A DNA stretch of 64,000 nt from NCBI RefSeq assembly GCF_000716875.1, contig NZ_JNWQ01000030.1, positions 1-64,000 on the forward strand. The letters are read 5' to 3'. Every line of letters begins with the position of its first letter. Within the stretch, counting starts at the first letter, position 1. Below, one piece after another: positions 41,994-51,964 of the stretch. This stretch comes from Streptomyces novaecaesareae (GTDB taxonomy: Bacteria; Actinomycetota; Actinomycetes; Streptomycetales; Streptomycetaceae). Both the position numbers and the translations under genes were made by a program. A model generated the notes under the pieces. The model worked only from the letters and a program-made list of their open reading frames with translations, had not been told where the DNA came from and made no database searches.

Positions 41994-42812
41994 ATGACCG
42001 CTGACTCCGGCCCCACGGCCGACCCTGCGTCCCCCAACTCCCCGCACTCCCAGGCACCGCAGGCACCCCACCCGCCCCGGCCGACCACGACGCCCGTCAC
42101 CCAGGCCGTCATCCTGGCCGGCGGCCAGGGCTCCCGGCTGCGCCCCTACACGGACGACCGCCCGAAGCCGCTGGTGGAGATCCCGGGGACGGGCACGCCG
42201 ATCCTCGGCCACCAGCTGGCCTGGCTCGCCTCCGAGGGCGTCACCGATGTCGTGATCTCCTGCGGGCACCTCGCCGACGTGCTGGAGGAGTGGCTGGACA
42301 AGGCGGACCTGCCGCTGCGGGTGCGTACGGTGGTCGAGGCGGAGCCGCTGGGGCGCGGCGGCGGGCTCAAGTACGCGGCCAAGGCGCTGCCCCGCCCGGA
42401 CGAGCCCTGGTACGCCACCAACGGCGACATCTGGACCCGCTTCAGCCTGCGCGACATGGCCGCCTTCCACCACGAGCGGGACGCCGTCGCGACGCTCGCG
42501 CTGGCCCGGCCGCGGATCCCGTGGGGCGCCGTGGAGACCGACCAGTTCGGCAACGTGCTGGACTTCATCGAGGCGCCGCCCTCGCCCTTCCTGATCAACG
42601 CCGGCCTGTACGTGTTCAGCCCGGAGTTCGCCGAGCTGCTGCCGGACGTGGGCGACCACGAGCGCACCACCTTCCCCCAACTCGCGCGCGGCAAGCGGCT
42701 GGCGGGCTACCAGCTGCCGCAGGGCGTGTACTGGCGGGCCATCGACACCGCCAAGGACCTCACCGAGGCGGCCAAGGAGCTCGCGGCCGGCGCCGGCCGC
42801 GCCCCGCAGTAG
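41994..42812 (+). CDS. Sugar-phosphate nucleotidyltransferase
   Basis: This 272 aa protein has an N-terminal Pro-rich tail of about 35 residues, then the nucleotidyltransferase fold: VILAGGQGSRLRPYT (NTP-binding), RPKPLVEI, YATNGDIW and INAGLYVFSPE. It should join a sugar 1-phosphate with an NTP; mannose-1-phosphate guanylyltransferase or glucose-type activity are both possible. No C-terminal left-handed helix domain is present. Confidence 0.85.
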   Translation: MTADSGPTADPASPNSPHSQAPQAPHPPRPTTTPVTQAVILAGGQGSRLRPYTDDRPKPLVEIPGTGTPILGHQLAWLASEGVTDVVISCGHLADVLEEWLDKADLPLRVRTVVEAEPLGRGGGLKYAAKALPRPDEPWYATNGDIWTRFSLRDMAAFHHERDAVATLALARPRIPWGAVETDQFGNVLDFIEAPPSPFLINAGLYVFSPEFAELLPDVGDHERTTFPQLARGKRLAGYQLPQGVYWRAIDTAKDLTEAAKELAAGAGRAPQ

Positions 42813-42879
42813 CCCCGAGCCCCAAGCCCTCCGAGCCCCCAAGCCCCCGCCGAGCCCCCGCCGAGCCCCCCGACACACG

Positions 42880-42918
42880 GATCGGCCGGGTGCTCCCCCA
42901 CGGAGCACCCGGCCGATC
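42880..42918. terminator. Hairpin terminator between convergent genes
   Basis: GATCGGCCGGGTGCTCC pairs exactly with GGAGCACCCGGCCGATC around a short C-rich loop, a 17-bp stem between the nucleotidyltransferase and the DoxX gene. Confidence 0.85.
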
Positions 42919-42934
42919 GACGCGCCCGGAGGCC

Positions 42935-44599
42935 TCAGGTCGCCGTCGGCGCCCCCGGACGGGAGGCCCGGCCGCCGCCGGACAGGTCGGCCAGCGGAGC
43001 GCTGCCCAGCACCCCGCCGAGCAGCCCCGAGCCGCTGCTCGGGCTGGGCTTGGATGCCGAGCCGCCGGGGCCCGGGGTGCTGCGCGACGCGGGCGCGGAG
43101 CCGCCCGATCCGGCGGCCGGGGCGGGCGGGGCCGGGGAGGTGCCCGCCCCGGTGTCCGGCTTGCCGGAGTGCCCCTTGCCGCTGGGGGTCGGGGTGGCCG
43201 GTTTGGTGGCCGGGGCGGTGGACGGTGCGGTGGTGCTCGGCGTCGGGGTGGCCGGGCGCGGGGTGGCGGGCGAGGGCGAGGTGGACGAGCCCTTTCCGCC
43301 CGGGGAGCCGGCCGGTCCGCCGGCCGGCCAGACCGGGGTGCCGTAGTCGGTGGCCGGTCGGGTCGGTGCCTGGTGGGCGCGGGCGCCGGTGCGGACGGCG
43401 GCGCCGAGCATCGAGCCGAGCACCAGGGTCAGGCCGACGACGACCGTGGTGACCACCGTGCCACGGCGCAGCACCCTGCGGCGCAGCGCCCGGGGGGCGT
43501 CCGCGCCGAACCGCCGCCAGGCCTCCAGGTTGAGCCGGCCGTCGAGTGAGGCGAACGGTGCCCCGGCGATCAGCAGCGGGCTCCAGGCCGCGAGGAAGAT
43601 CAGGTCGGGGGTGTCGTAGACCGGGACGGCCCGCCAGCTGACGGTGAACAGCAGCGCGGCGGAGAGCAGCATCGCCGCCCCGGCGGCGAGCCGCTGCCAG
43701 AGGCCGAGGATGGTCAGCACGCCGACGACGATCTCGGTGAAGGAGACCGCCAGGCCGGCGCCGACCGGGTGGGCCATGGCGAAGGCCAGCAGCGGCTCGG
43801 CGACCTTCCACGGGTGCAGCGAGGAGAGCCAGCGCATCATCGAGCCGCGTTCGCCGCCGTCGAAGTACACCGGGTCGCAGAGCTTGCTGAACCCGGCGTA
43901 GACGGAGAGCGAGCCCAGGACGGCGCGCAGCGGCAGCAGTACCAGGCCGAGGTCGACCCGGCGGCCGGGGTACCAGGGCTGCTTGCCGTCGGCGTCGGCG
44001 GCGGAGACCTCGGGCAGTTCGCCGCTCGGGGTCCAGCCGTGCGGCTCGCCGACCGGGCCGACGCCCGCGTCGGTGGCGGTGCCGGCGCCTTCGCGGGGCT
44101 GGCGCGGGACGGTGCGGGCGCCCGCGAGGGACGGGATCACCTGGGTGTCCGCCTCGACCAGGCCGATGCCGCCCGCCGGGGTACCGCCCCGCTGGACGGC
44201 CTCCAGCAGCTGGGTGGCCGCGAGGTCCCCGGGGGCCGCCTGCCCGGTCCAGGTGACGGCGGTGACCCGGCCCTTGCGGCGCGGCGAGCCGCCGGCTCCG
44301 GCGCCGGCCAGGGCCGGGACGGCGGAGGCAGGCACGACGACCTGCGGGGTGACCAGCGGACGGCGGATCAGGCCCTGGTTGGTGTACGGGTCGCCGAAGG
44401 CTGCGCCGGTGGACAGCAGTCCGGCCGGTGCGTCGATCAGCGGCGCCACCGGGGAGCCGAGCCGGAGCCGGAAGCTCGCCTGGGTGCTGCTGAGCCGCGC
44501 GGGGTCCGACTCCACCTTGACGGTGTCGAGGCCGGGGCCCGCGTCTATCCCGGTGCTGCCGCCGCCGAACAGGGGGCGCCGAGGTGTTCTGGTGTCCAC
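42935..44599 (-). CDS. DoxX-family membrane protein with long tails
   Basis: This 554 aa protein has a 215-residue cytoplasmic N-terminal region (containing VKVESDPARLSSTQASFRL), four TM helices of the DoxX type (LVLLPLRAVLGSLSVYAGFSKL, FTEIVVGVLTILGLW and others), one more TM helix (VVTTVVVGLTLVLGSML) and a Pro/Ser/Thr/Gly-rich C-terminal tail outside. DoxX proteins are linked to thiol or redox membrane complexes; the tails are actinobacterial. Exact role unknown. Confidence 0.8.
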   Translation of the reverse strand: MDTRTPRRPLFGGGSTGIDAGPGLDTVKVESDPARLSSTQASFRLRLGSPVAPLIDAPAGLLSTGAAFGDPYTNQGLIRRPLVTPQVVVPASAVPALAGAGAGGSPRRKGRVTAVTWTGQAAPGDLAATQLLEAVQRGGTPAGGIGLVEADTQVIPSLAGARTVPRQPREGAGTATDAGVGPVGEPHGWTPSGELPEVSAADADGKQPWYPGRRVDLGLVLLPLRAVLGSLSVYAGFSKLCDPVYFDGGERGSMMRWLSSLHPWKVAEPLLAFAMAHPVGAGLAVSFTEIVVGVLTILGLWQRLAAGAAMLLSAALLFTVSWRAVPVYDTPDLIFLAAWSPLLIAGAPFASLDGRLNLEAWRRFGADAPRALRRRVLRRGTVVTTVVVGLTLVLGSMLGAAVRTGARAHQAPTRPATDYGTPVWPAGGPAGSPGGKGSSTSPSPATPRPATPTPSTTAPSTAPATKPATPTPSGKGHSGKPDTGAGTSPAPPAPAAGSGGSAPASRSTPGPGGSASKPSPSSGSGLLGGVLGSAPLADLSGGGRASRPGAPTAT

Positions 44600-44674
44600 G
44601 CCCGTCTAACCGGGTGACGGCCGCTTTGGACACTCTCCCGAGTGGATGTCCGGCGCACACTTGAAGTGATCATG

Positions 44675-44708
44675 AAAAAAGCGATCGGGCCCGGTCGGGC
44701 CCGATCGC
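44675..44708 (-). terminator. Intrinsic terminator of rlmB
   Basis: On the minus strand GCGATCGGGCCC, loop GACC, GGGCCCGATCGC is followed by six T residues, a textbook intrinsic terminator 60 bp after the rlmB stop. Confidence 0.92.
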
Positions 44709-44767
44709 CTTTCACCCGGATTGCGGAGAATTCGGAAGAACGCCTGCGCTCCGCACCCCGGATGTGC

Positions 44768-45760
44768 TCAGCGCTTGGCGCGCAGCCGGGCGGCCTCGTA
44801 CAGCACGATGCCCGCCGCGACACCGGCGTTCAGCGACTCGGTCAGACCGGACATCGGGATCTTCACCCGCATGTCGCAGGTCTCCGAGACCAGCCGGGAC
44901 AGGCCCTTGCCCTCGCTGCCCGCGACGATCACGACCGGGCCGGTCAGCAGCTCCAGGTCGCCCAGCTCGGCCTCGCCGTCGGCGGCCAGGCCGACCACCA
45001 TCAGGCCGGCCTTCTGGTAGGCCTCCAGGGTGCGGGTCAGGTTGGTGGCCCGGGCGACGGGCAGCCGGGCCGCGGCGCCGGAGGAGGTCTTCCAGGCACC
45101 GGCGGTCATGCCGGCCGCGCGGCGCTCGGGGATGACCACGCCGTGCGCGCCGAAGGCGGCGGCGGAGCGGACCACGGCGCCCAGGTTGCGCGAGTCGGTG
45201 ACCCCGTCCAGGGCGATGATCAGCGCATCCTGACCGGCGTCGGCGGCGTCCGCCAGCAGGTCCTCGGGGTGCGCGTACTCGTACGGCGGCACCTGGAGCA
45301 CCAGGCCCTGGTGGTTGAGCCCGCCGGTCATCTGGTCCAGCTGCGGGCGCGGGGCCTCCATCAGCGGGATGCCGCGGTCGTTGGCGGCCTGGAAGGCGTC
45401 GCGCACGCGGTCGTCGGTGTCGATGAACTGCTGGACGTACAGCGCGGTGGCCGGGACGCCGCCCTGCAGGGCCTCGACCACCGAGTTGCGGCCGAAGACC
45501 AGCTCGGCGCTGCCCGCGCCGCCGCGGCCGCCGCGACCGCCGGCACCGGCCCGGCGCATGCCGGCCCGGGCCTTGGCGTCCCGCTCGCGCTTGATCGCGG
45601 CGTTGGCGGCCCGCTGCTTGGGGTGGCCCTTGCGCTCCTCGCCGGGCGGGGTCGGGCCCTTGCCCTGGAGCGCCTTCCGGCTGTGGCCGCCGGTACCGAC
45701 AGACGCACCCTTCTTCGATCCGGGGTTGCGACGGTTCCTGCGTGCACTGTTGCCGGCCAT
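44768..45760 (-). CDS. rlmB: 23S rRNA (guanosine-2'-O)-methyltransferase RlmB
   Basis: This 330 aa SpoU-family enzyme has a basic, Gly-rich N-terminal extension of about 85 residues, a substrate-binding domain (VFGRNSVVEAL) and the knotted SPOUT domain with DGVTDSRNLGAVVRSA, VVIVAGSEGKGLS and PMSGLTESLNAGVAA. It methylates a conserved 23S rRNA guanosine. It is followed upstream by cysS on the same strand, the usual order in actinobacteria. Confidence 0.92.
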   Translation of the reverse strand: MAGNSARRNRRNPGSKKGASVGTGGHSRKALQGKGPTPPGEERKGHPKQRAANAAIKRERDAKARAGMRRAGAGGRGGRGGAGSAELVFGRNSVVEALQGGVPATALYVQQFIDTDDRVRDAFQAANDRGIPLMEAPRPQLDQMTGGLNHQGLVLQVPPYEYAHPEDLLADAADAGQDALIIALDGVTDSRNLGAVVRSAAAFGAHGVVIPERRAAGMTAGAWKTSSGAAARLPVARATNLTRTLEAYQKAGLMVVGLAADGEAELGDLELLTGPVVIVAGSEGKGLSRLVSETCDMRVKIPMSGLTESLNAGVAAGIVLYEAARLRAKR

Positions 45761-45897
45761 GGCTGTACTTCCTGTCTGTCCGGCATGCCCGGGCCGCCCC
45801 GCTCTGTCCGGCGGCGGCCGACGGCATGCGCTACGTCATGCGGGAGGGCCGCACCGGTCCGGTACGGCCCACCCATCACCCCGATCGTCGGATGGGG

Positions 45898-47292
45898 TTA
45901 CTGGCTGTTGATCGTCCAGCGCGGGCCGGACGGGGTGTCCTCGATCGCCAGCCCGGCGAGGCCGAGCTGGTCGCGGATGGCATCCGCAGTGGCGAAGTCC
46001 TTGCGCTGGCGCGCCGCCTGCCGCTGGTCCAGGACCAGGCGGACCAGCGAGTCGACCACACCGTGGAGGTCCTCGCCGCGCTCCGTCCCGGCCCAGTGCG
46101 GGTCGAGCGGGTCGAGGCCCAGCACTCCGAGCATCGCACGGACCTCGGCCAGTCGCGCCACCACGCTCTCCTTGTCGTCCGCGTTCAGGGCGCTGTTGCC
46201 CTGGCGGACGGCGGCGTGCACGACGGCCAGCGCCTGCGGAACGCCGAAGTCGTCGTCCATCGCCTCGGCGAAGGCCGGCGGCACCTCGGGCGCCGCGTCG
46301 ACCGTGCCGCAGCGCTCGACGGCGCGCTGGACGAAGCCCTCGATCCGGCCGAAGCCGGTCTCGGCCTCGCGCAGCGACTCCTCGCTGTACTCGATCATCG
46401 AGCGGTAGTGCGGGGAGCCCAGGTAGTAGCGGAGCACGATCGGCCGCCAGCGCTGGACCATCTCGGAGACCAGCACCGAGTTGCCGAGCGACTTGCTCAT
46501 CTTCTCGCCGGCCATGGTGACCCAGGCGTTGTGCGCCCAGAAGTTGGCGAAGTCGTCGCCGTAGGCCTTGGACTGGGCGATCTCGTTCTCGTGGTGCGGG
46601 AAGATCAGGTCGAGCCCGCCGCCGTGGATGTCGAAGGCCTTGCCCAGGTACTTGTGGGCCATCGCCGAGCACTCCAGGTGCCAGCCCGGGCGGCCGCGGC
46701 CCCACGGGGTGTCCCAGCTCGGCTCGCCCGGCTTGGCGGCCTTCCACATCGCGAAGTCTCGCTGGTCGCGCTTGCCGGTCTCGCCGTCGCCCTCGGGCTG
46801 GCGCAGGTCGTCCAGCTTCTGGTTGGAGAGGGCCAGGTAGTCGGGGTACGACTTCACGTCGAAGTAGACGTTGCCGTCGACCGCGTAGGCGTGGCCCCTC
46901 TCGATGAGCCCCCGCATCATCTCGATCATCTCGGGGATGTGCCCGGTGGCCCGCGGCTCGACGGTCGGCGGCAGGCAGCCGAGCGCGGCGTAACCGTCGT
47001 TGAAGGCGCGCTCGTTCTCGTAGGCGATCTGCCACCACGGGGTGCCGAGCTCGCGCTCCTTGGCGATCACCTTGTCGTCGATGTCGGTGACGTTCCGGGC
47101 GAAGGTCACCTGGTAGCCGCGGTGGGCGAACCACCGCTGCATGATGTCGAAGTTGAGGCCGGACCGGATGTGCCCGATGTGTGGCGCCGACTGGACGGTA
47201 GCGCCGCACAGGTAGATCGAGACACAACCCGGTACAAGCGGGACGAAGTCGCGTACCTGGCGGGTGCTGGTGTCGTACAGACGAATGCTCAC
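45898..47292 (-). CDS. cysS: Cysteinyl-tRNA synthetase
   Basis: This 464 aa class I synthetase has zinc-binding Cys in [12 protein letters not shown] motif APHIGH, ECSAM and HHENE (zinc ligands), and KMSKS in [13 protein letters not shown] 47292 (VSIRLYDTS) is chosen; 13 extra residues upstream lack a ribosome site. A TACGCT hexamer just before the start suggests a short or absent leader. It probably forms an operon with rlmB. Confidence 0.95.
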   Translation of the reverse strand: MSIRLYDTSTRQVRDFVPLVPGCVSIYLCGATVQSAPHIGHIRSGLNFDIMQRWFAHRGYQVTFARNVTDIDDKVIAKERELGTPWWQIAYENERAFNDGYAALGCLPPTVEPRATGHIPEMIEMMRGLIERGHAYAVDGNVYFDVKSYPDYLALSNQKLDDLRQPEGDGETGKRDQRDFAMWKAAKPGEPSWDTPWGRGRPGWHLECSAMAHKYLGKAFDIHGGGLDLIFPHHENEIAQSKAYGDDFANFWAHNAWVTMAGEKMSKSLGNSVLVSEMVQRWRPIVLRYYLGSPHYRSMIEYSEESLREAETGFGRIEGFVQRAVERCGTVDAAPEVPPAFAEAMDDDFGVPQALAVVHAAVRQGNSALNADDKESVVARLAEVRAMLGVLGLDPLDPHWAGTERGEDLHGVVDSLVRLVLDQRQAARQRKDFATADAIRDQLGLAGLAIEDTPSGPRWTINSQ

Positions 47293-47388
47293 AGCGTCAA
47301 GCGTAGTGGGCGGCGGGGGGTGCCCCGCCACATTCCCCGGGACAACGCCGGTGTGATCCCGGGGAACGACGGGTTACGGGCAGGGGGG

Positions 47389-47781
47389 TCAGATGCTGCC
47401 GACCACCTTGCGCGGGCTGAGCCGGACGACCACCCGGACGTCGTCCGGGCCGTCGAAGCCGTATTCCTCGCCGCGGTACTTGAGGGACAGCTCGTCGATC
47501 AGCTCCCGGCCGCCCTCGGTGGTCAGCGTGACCTCACCGCGCGCCTCGAAGTACTCGTACGGGCTCTCCGGCGGGTTGATCACGATCGAGACGCGCGGGT
47601 CCTTCACCAGGTTGAGCTGCTTGCGACGCCCCTGGACCGTGGAGAACAGGATGTCGTCGCCGTCCCGCTTGACCCATACCACCGAGGACTGGGGGCTGCC
47701 GTCCGGCTGGATCGTGGACACCACGGCGAAGCTCTTGCTGTCGAGCAATTCCTTGGCCTTGTCGGAGAGTTCGACACCCAT
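47389..47781 (-). CDS. PPOX-class F420-dependent oxidoreductase
   Basis: This 130 aa split-barrel protein has AVVSTIQPDGSPQSSVVW, DILFSTVQGRRKQLNL and PRVSIVI, typical of the F420/FMN-binding PPOX group. ATG 47781 is chosen over a longer form that adds 23 residues with no homology. It probably reduces or binds F420-linked substrates as a homodimer. Substrate unknown. Confidence 0.85.
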   Translation of the reverse strand: MGVELSDKAKELLDSKSFAVVSTIQPDGSPQSSVVWVKRDGDDILFSTVQGRRKQLNLVKDPRVSIVINPPESPYEYFEARGEVTLTTEGGRELIDELSLKYRGEEYGFDGPDDVRVVVRLSPRKVVGSI

Positions 47782-47928
47782 CGGAAACCTCTTCTCGTCG
47801 GCTGCGGCACGAACCCGGCAGAACGACCCGCGCGGGCCCGGACCGCACACTACCGATTCGGGCCCCGCAGCACCGGGTGAACACCCGTCAGTGGCCGGGA
47901 GTTTCCGTCCCTCCGACCGACACCCCGC

Positions 47929-48462
47929 TCAACGCCGCTCGTACACCAGGGCGGTGGCGATCGCGGCCAGTCCCTCGGCCCGGCCGGTCAGGCCCAGCCC
48001 GTCGGTGGTGGTGCCGGAGACGGAGACCGGGGCGCCGGCCGCCTCCGACAGCGCGGCCTGGGCCTCGGCCCGGCGCTTGCCGATCTTCGGCCGGACGCCG
48101 ATCACCTGGACCGCGATGTTGCCGATCTCGAAGCCCGCCTCGCGGACCAGCCGGGCCGCCTCGCCGAGCAGCTTCACCCCGGAGGCACCGGCCCACTCCG
48201 GGCGGTCGGTGCCGAAGTGGGCGCCCAGGTCGCCGATCCCGGCGGCCGAGAACAGTGCGTCGCAGGCGGCGTGCGCGGCGACGTCGGCGTCCGAGTGCCC
48301 GGAGAGCCCGGCCTCGGCGTCCGGCCACTCCAGTCCGGCCACCCAGAGCGGGCGGCCGGCCTCGAAGGCGTGCACGTCGGTGCCGATCCCGACGCGGGGG
48401 ATCAACGGCTCAGCGCGGGGGATCAGCGGCTCAGCGCGGGGGATCAGCGGGTCAGTAGGCAT
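47929..48462 (-). CDS. ispF: 2-C-methyl-D-erythritol 2,4-cyclodiphosphate synthase
   Basis: This 177 aa enzyme of the MEP isoprenoid pathway has the metal motif [18 protein letters not shown] and [11 protein letters not shown]. An N-terminal extension of about 20 residues (PLIPRAE repeated) comes from a 21-bp DNA repeat and is not part of the usual 155-160 aa fold. It overlaps ispD by 11 bp, so the two are coupled. Confidence 0.93.
   Translation of the reverse strand: MPTDPLIPRAEPLIPRAEPLIPRVGIGTDVHAFEAGRPLWVAGLEWPDAEAGLSGHSDADVAAHAACDALFSAAGIGDLGAHFGTDRPEWAGASGVKLLGEAARLVREAGFEIGNIAVQVIGVRPKIGKRRAEAQAALSEAAGAPVSVSGTTTDGLGLTGRAEGLAAIATALVYERR
48394..48457. repeat. Three 21-bp tandem repeats in the 5' end of ispF
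   Basis: Units of GCGGGGGATCAGCGGCTCA recur every 21 bp with small changes, encoding the repeated LIPRAEP at the IspF N-terminus. They stay in frame. Confidence 0.85.
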
Positions 48463-49177
48463 CGGCGGCCCTCCGGCGGGCGAGTACGGCCTCGGCGAGC
48501 ACGAGGTCCAGCGGGCGGGTGACCTTGAACGCCTCCTCGTGGCCGGGCACCACGACGACCCGGCCGCCGTAGCGCTCGACCAGGCCGGCGTCGTCGGTGA
48601 CCGGCGGGGCGTCGGCAGTGCCGGCACTCTCGTCGGCCAGCGCCTTGGCGTGCACCTCGACCAGGGTGGCGCGGTCGAAGCCCTGCGGGGTCTGCACCGC
48701 GCGCAGGGTGGAGCGCTCGGGCGTGTCCAGCACCGGCTCGGGCCCGCCCGGGTTGGGCTCGACCCGCTTCACGGTGTCGGCCAGCGGCACCGCCGGCACC
48801 ACCGCCCGTGCCCCGGCCCGGACGGCGGCCGCGACGGCGTCCACCACCTCGACCGGGACCAGCGGACGGGCCGCGTCGTGCACCAGGACGATCTCGACGT
48901 CCTCCGGGATCGCGGCCAGGCCGAGCCGGACCGACTCCTGGCGGGTCGCGCCGCCGGCCACCACCCGGATGTCCTTGTCGTCCAGCCCGTGGCTGTCCAG
49001 CAGGGCGACCACCTCGGCCACCCCGTCGGCGGGCGCGGCGACCACGACCAGGCCGACCGCCCGGCTGCGGGCCAGTGCCCGGACGGCGTGCACCAGGAGC
49101 GGTACACCGCCCAGCTCCCGCAGGGCCTTCGGGGCTCCGGGCCCCAGCCGCTCACCGCGTCCGGCGGCGGGCACCAC
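48452..49177 (-). CDS. ispD: 2-C-methyl-D-erythritol 4-phosphate cytidylyltransferase
   Basis: This 241 aa enzyme has the CTP-binding motif [36 protein letters not shown] and [11 protein letters not shown] 49177 is the only good start; an in-frame stop lies about 40 nt further upstream, so the start is either here or a rare codon. The MEP step before ispE and ispF. It is coupled to ispF. Confidence 0.92.
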   Translation of the reverse strand: MVPAAGRGERLGPGAPKALRELGGVPLLVHAVRALARSRAVGLVVVAAPADGVAEVVALLDSHGLDDKDIRVVAGGATRQESVRLGLAAIPEDVEIVLVHDAARPLVPVEVVDAVAAAVRAGARAVVPAVPLADTVKRVEPNPGGPEPVLDTPERSTLRAVQTPQGFDRATLVEVHAKALADESAGTADAPPVTDDAGLVERYGGRVVVVPGHEEAFKVTRPLDLVLAEAVLARRRAADAY

Positions 49178-49534
49178 TGCTGCTGTGATTGCTGCTGACG
49201 CGTTCAGGTTTCACTCCTTCGGCGAAGTGGGTATGGCCATGGCGTGCCCGGCGGGCGCACCGGGCCCCTTCCGAAGAACCACGGTCCGCTGCCCGCCGCA
49301 CAGCTCCGCAGGATCCGCGCTCCACAGAATTCGCAGAAGGCGCGGTGCACAACGCGGTGCAGAAACGGTCTTGCAGGCCTGGACCGGCTCAGGGCGGGGG
49401 CGTCGTCCGGACACGCCTCAGCGCCCGGAGTGCCACTGCACCACTCCTGGACGGTTCGTCCAAGAAGCGGCGCGCCGGCACCGGGCGCTGTGAGCGTAGG
49501 GCGACAGCCCGACTGCACTGTGGTGGCGCGTGCG
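49178..49534. other. Intergenic region between carD and ispD
   Basis: About 357 bp without a supported gene. Open frames on both strands lack ribosome sites and known motifs. It should hold the ispD promoter or a carD read-through region; nothing specific is seen. Confidence 0.5.
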
Positions 49535-50017
49535 CTACGAGGCGAGGACCTCGTCGAGCAGCGTCTCCGCCTTGTCCTCGTTGGTGTTCTCCGCCAGCGC
49601 GAGCTCGCTGACGAGGATCTGGCGCGCCTTCGCGAGCATCCGCTTCTCGCCGGCCGAGAGGCCGCGCTCGCGCTCGCGACGCCAGAGGTCGCGCACGACC
49701 TCGGCGACCTTGATAACGTCGCCCGAGGCGAGCTTCTCCAGGTTTGCCTTGTAGCGACGGGACCAGTTGGTCGGCTCTTCCGTGTACGGTGCGCGCAGCA
49801 CCTCGAAGACCCGGTCCAGACCCTCCTGGCCGACTACATCGCGCACGCCGACGAACTCCGCGTTCTCGGCGGGCACGCGGAGCGTCAGGTCTCCCTGCTG
49901 CACCTTGAGCACCAGGTAGGTCTTGTCCACACCTTTGATCTGGCGAGTTTCGATGGCCTCGATCAGCGCGGCCCCGTGATGGGGGTAGACCACCGTGTCG
50001 CCAACCTTGAACGTCAT
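49535..50017 (-). CDS. carD: CarD-family RNA polymerase-binding regulator
   Basis: This 160 aa protein has the N-terminal RNAP-interaction domain ([33 protein letters not shown]) and a C-terminal helical DNA-binding domain ([37 protein letters not shown]). CarD stabilises the open complex at rRNA and other promoters in actinobacteria. AAGGGG precedes ATG 50017. It is upstream of ispD on the same strand, a widespread order. Confidence 0.95.
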   Translation of the reverse strand: MTFKVGDTVVYPHHGAALIEAIETRQIKGVDKTYLVLKVQQGDLTLRVPAENAEFVGVRDVVGQEGLDRVFEVLRAPYTEEPTNWSRRYKANLEKLASGDVIKVAEVVRDLWRRERERGLSAGEKRMLAKARQILVSELALAENTNEDKAETLLDEVLAS

Positions 50018-50445
50018 GTGACAGGACCCCTTCCGTGGCTTTCCAGAATAACACGCTTCTCGGCGCACCCGAAGGGCGTTTTCGCAGGTCAGGGCAGGTC
50101 TCGGGGCTTGACAAGGACCCCCATGACGTGCTGCGACCGGTGTTCGAGGGGGGCTTCCCGCAGGTCGGAGGCGGTTCCGGGGTTCGGCGAAACCCTTGCG
50201 CGACACCCCCGCAACCATGATTGGATCTTGAGCTTTCACCCTTTTCCGGGTCGCGGCCGAATCGTTATTCGATCTTGGTCGAAGCTTGTCCCCGCCGTGA
50301 CCGGGACATGCCGGACGTACGGCCGGACGGCCCCCGGCGGCCCTCAGGAGTGCGACACGGGGACCACCCCGTGAGGAGCGCATAAGTGAGGTCGATAATC
50401 TGAGACCTGACCTACCGACACGTGACCTAGGGAGAAGCCGCCGCC
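50018..50445. other. Divergent intergenic region, carD and lipoprotein promoters
   Basis: About 430 bp with no gene. A less GC-rich segment (50215-50285) and GCTTGACA near 50105 could be promoter parts. AGGTCGATAATCTGAGACCT near 50386 has 5-bp inverted ends and may be an operator or -10 region of the lipoprotein gene. Confidence 0.45.
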
Positions 50446-51132
50446 GTGAGCCGCAGCCTTCGACGCGGCAGCATCGCCGCCATCGCCGCCATCGCCATCG
50501 CCTCGCTGTCGTCCTGCGCGGCCGGCAACACTCCGGACACCCTGCAGATCAAGCCCGACAACGCTGCGGCGACGCTCGGGACGAACCTCCGGCTGAACAA
50601 CATCGTGGTCGTCACCGGGGAGAACACCTCGGGCGACTACACCGGCGCTGCCACCGTGGTCGTCAACATCGCGAACACCGCGACCACCCCGGCCGAGCTG
50701 CAGTCCATCACCATCGGCACCAGCACCGCGACGTTCGCCGACGCCGCGGGCGCCCCGCTGTCCGGCATCGTCATCCCGGCCGGCGGCGCCGTGGCGATCG
50801 GCGGCCAGGGCAACCCGTCCGCCACCGTCGCGTCCGCCTCCGTCCACGTCGGTGGCTTCGCCCCCACGACCTTCGCCTTCAAGGACGGCCAGAAGGTCGA
50901 CGCCCAGGCCGGCGTCAGCCCGGACTCGGGCGAGAACGGCCGCGGCCTGTACAAGGGCTTCGGGCCGACCCCCTCGGCGAGCGCCACGCCCGCCAAGACC
51001 GCCTCCCCCACCGCGGGTGCCCCGACGCCCGGCGCCACCACCCCGGGCGCTCCGGCCACCCCGGGCACCACGCCCACCGGTGCCGCCGTCCCGGCCGGCG
51101 CCACCACCCCGGCCGTCCCGGCCGCGCACTGA
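50446..51132 (+). CDS. Secreted lipoprotein, unknown function
   Basis: This 228 aa protein starts at GTG 50446 behind AGGGAGAAG. Its signal peptide ends in the lipobox LSSC. An immunoglobulin-like domain ([30 protein letters not shown]) follows and the last 60 residues are Pro/Thr/Ala-rich. It resembles copper-chaperone-like or DUF461-type lipoproteins in outline only. Two strong hairpins follow. Confidence 0.72.
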   Translation: MSRSLRRGSIAAIAAIAIASLSSCAAGNTPDTLQIKPDNAAATLGTNLRLNNIVVVTGENTSGDYTGAATVVVNIANTATTPAELQSITIGTSTATFADAAGAPLSGIVIPAGGAVAIGGQGNPSATVASASVHVGGFAPTTFAFKDGQKVDAQAGVSPDSGENGRGLYKGFGPTPSASATPAKTASPTAGAPTPGATTPGAPATPGTTPTGAAVPAGATTPAVPAAH

Positions 51133-51143
51133 CCCGCCACACC

Positions 51144-51177
51144 GCTCCCGGCGGGCCCGCCAAGGCCCGCCGGGAGC
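51144..51177. terminator. First of two terminator hairpins
   Basis: GCTCCCGGCGGGCC pairs with GGCCCGCCGGGAGC around CGCCAA, 12 bp after the lipoprotein stop. Confidence 0.85.
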
Positions 51178-51185
51178 AATGCGAA

Positions 51186-51215
51186 GGCCCCCGCCGGCGA
51201 CTGCCGGCGGGGGCC
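51186..51215. terminator. Second of two terminator hairpins
   Basis: GGCCCCCGCCGGC pairs with GCCGGCGGGGGCC around GACT. With the first hairpin it separates the convergent lipoprotein and phoP genes. Confidence 0.85.
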
Positions 51216-51266
51216 CTTCCGCGTGGGGCGGGCGCCAGTGCGGCCCCGCCCCTGCTGCGTGACGGT

Positions 51267-51962
51267 TTACGGCTCGAACTTGTAGCCCAGGCCGCGGACG
51301 GTGACCAGGTAGCGCGGCGCGCCCGGGTCCGGCTCGATCTTGGCCCGCAGGCGCTTCACGTGGACGTCCAGGGTCTTCGTGTCGCCGACGTAGTCCGCGC
51401 CCCAGACCCGGTCGATCAGCTGCATGCGGGTGAGCACCCGGCCCGCGTTGCGCAGCAGCATCTCCAGCAGGTCGAACTCCTTGAGCGGCAGGTCGACCTT
51501 GGCGCCGTCCACGGTCACCACGTGCCGGTCCACGTCCATCCGGACCGGGCCCGCCTCCAGAGCGCCCGGGCCGCCGCCGTTCTCGCCCGCGCCGCCGTCC
51601 TCGCCGCGGCGGCGCAGCACCGCGCGGATCCGGGCGACCAGCTCGCGGGTGGAGTACGGCTTGGTGACGTAGTCGTCAGCGCCTATCTCCAGACCGACGA
51701 CCTTGTCGATCTCGCTGTCCTTGGCGGTCACCATGATCACCGGGACGTTGGAGCGCACCCGGAGCTGGCGGCAGACCTCGGTGCCGGGCAGGCCCGGCAG
51801 CATCAGGTCGAGCAGGACGAGGTCGGCGCCGTTGCGTTCGAACTGCTCCAGGGCGTCGGGGCCGGTGGCGGCGACGGCCACCTCGAAGCCCTCCTTGCGG
51901 AGCATGTACGAGAGGGCGTCGCTGAACGACTCCTCATCCTCGACCACCAGTACTCGGGTCAC
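51267..51962 (-). CDS. phoP: PhoP response regulator of phosphate starvation
   Basis: This 231 aa OmpR-type regulator has receiver residues VEDEE, phospho-Asp in LLDLMLPGLPG, KPYS, and a winged helix ending TLDVHVKRLRAKIEPD and VRGLGYKFE. GTG 51962 lies 2 nt after the kinase stop, so translation is coupled. The phoR-phoP pair divergent from phoU is the standard Streptomyces phosphate locus. Confidence 0.93.
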   Translation of the reverse strand: MTRVLVVEDEESFSDALSYMLRKEGFEVAVAATGPDALEQFERNGADLVLLDLMLPGLPGTEVCRQLRVRSNVPVIMVTAKDSEIDKVVGLEIGADDYVTKPYSTRELVARIRAVLRRRGEDGGAGENGGGPGALEAGPVRMDVDRHVVTVDGAKVDLPLKEFDLLEMLLRNAGRVLTRMQLIDRVWGADYVGDTKTLDVHVKRLRAKIEPDPGAPRYLVTVRGLGYKFEP

Positions 51963-51964
51963 GA

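Noticed and set aside
47293..47331. A T-box or cysteine-related riboswitch before cysS
   Set aside because: The gap is short and no specifier stem or antiterminator is visible.
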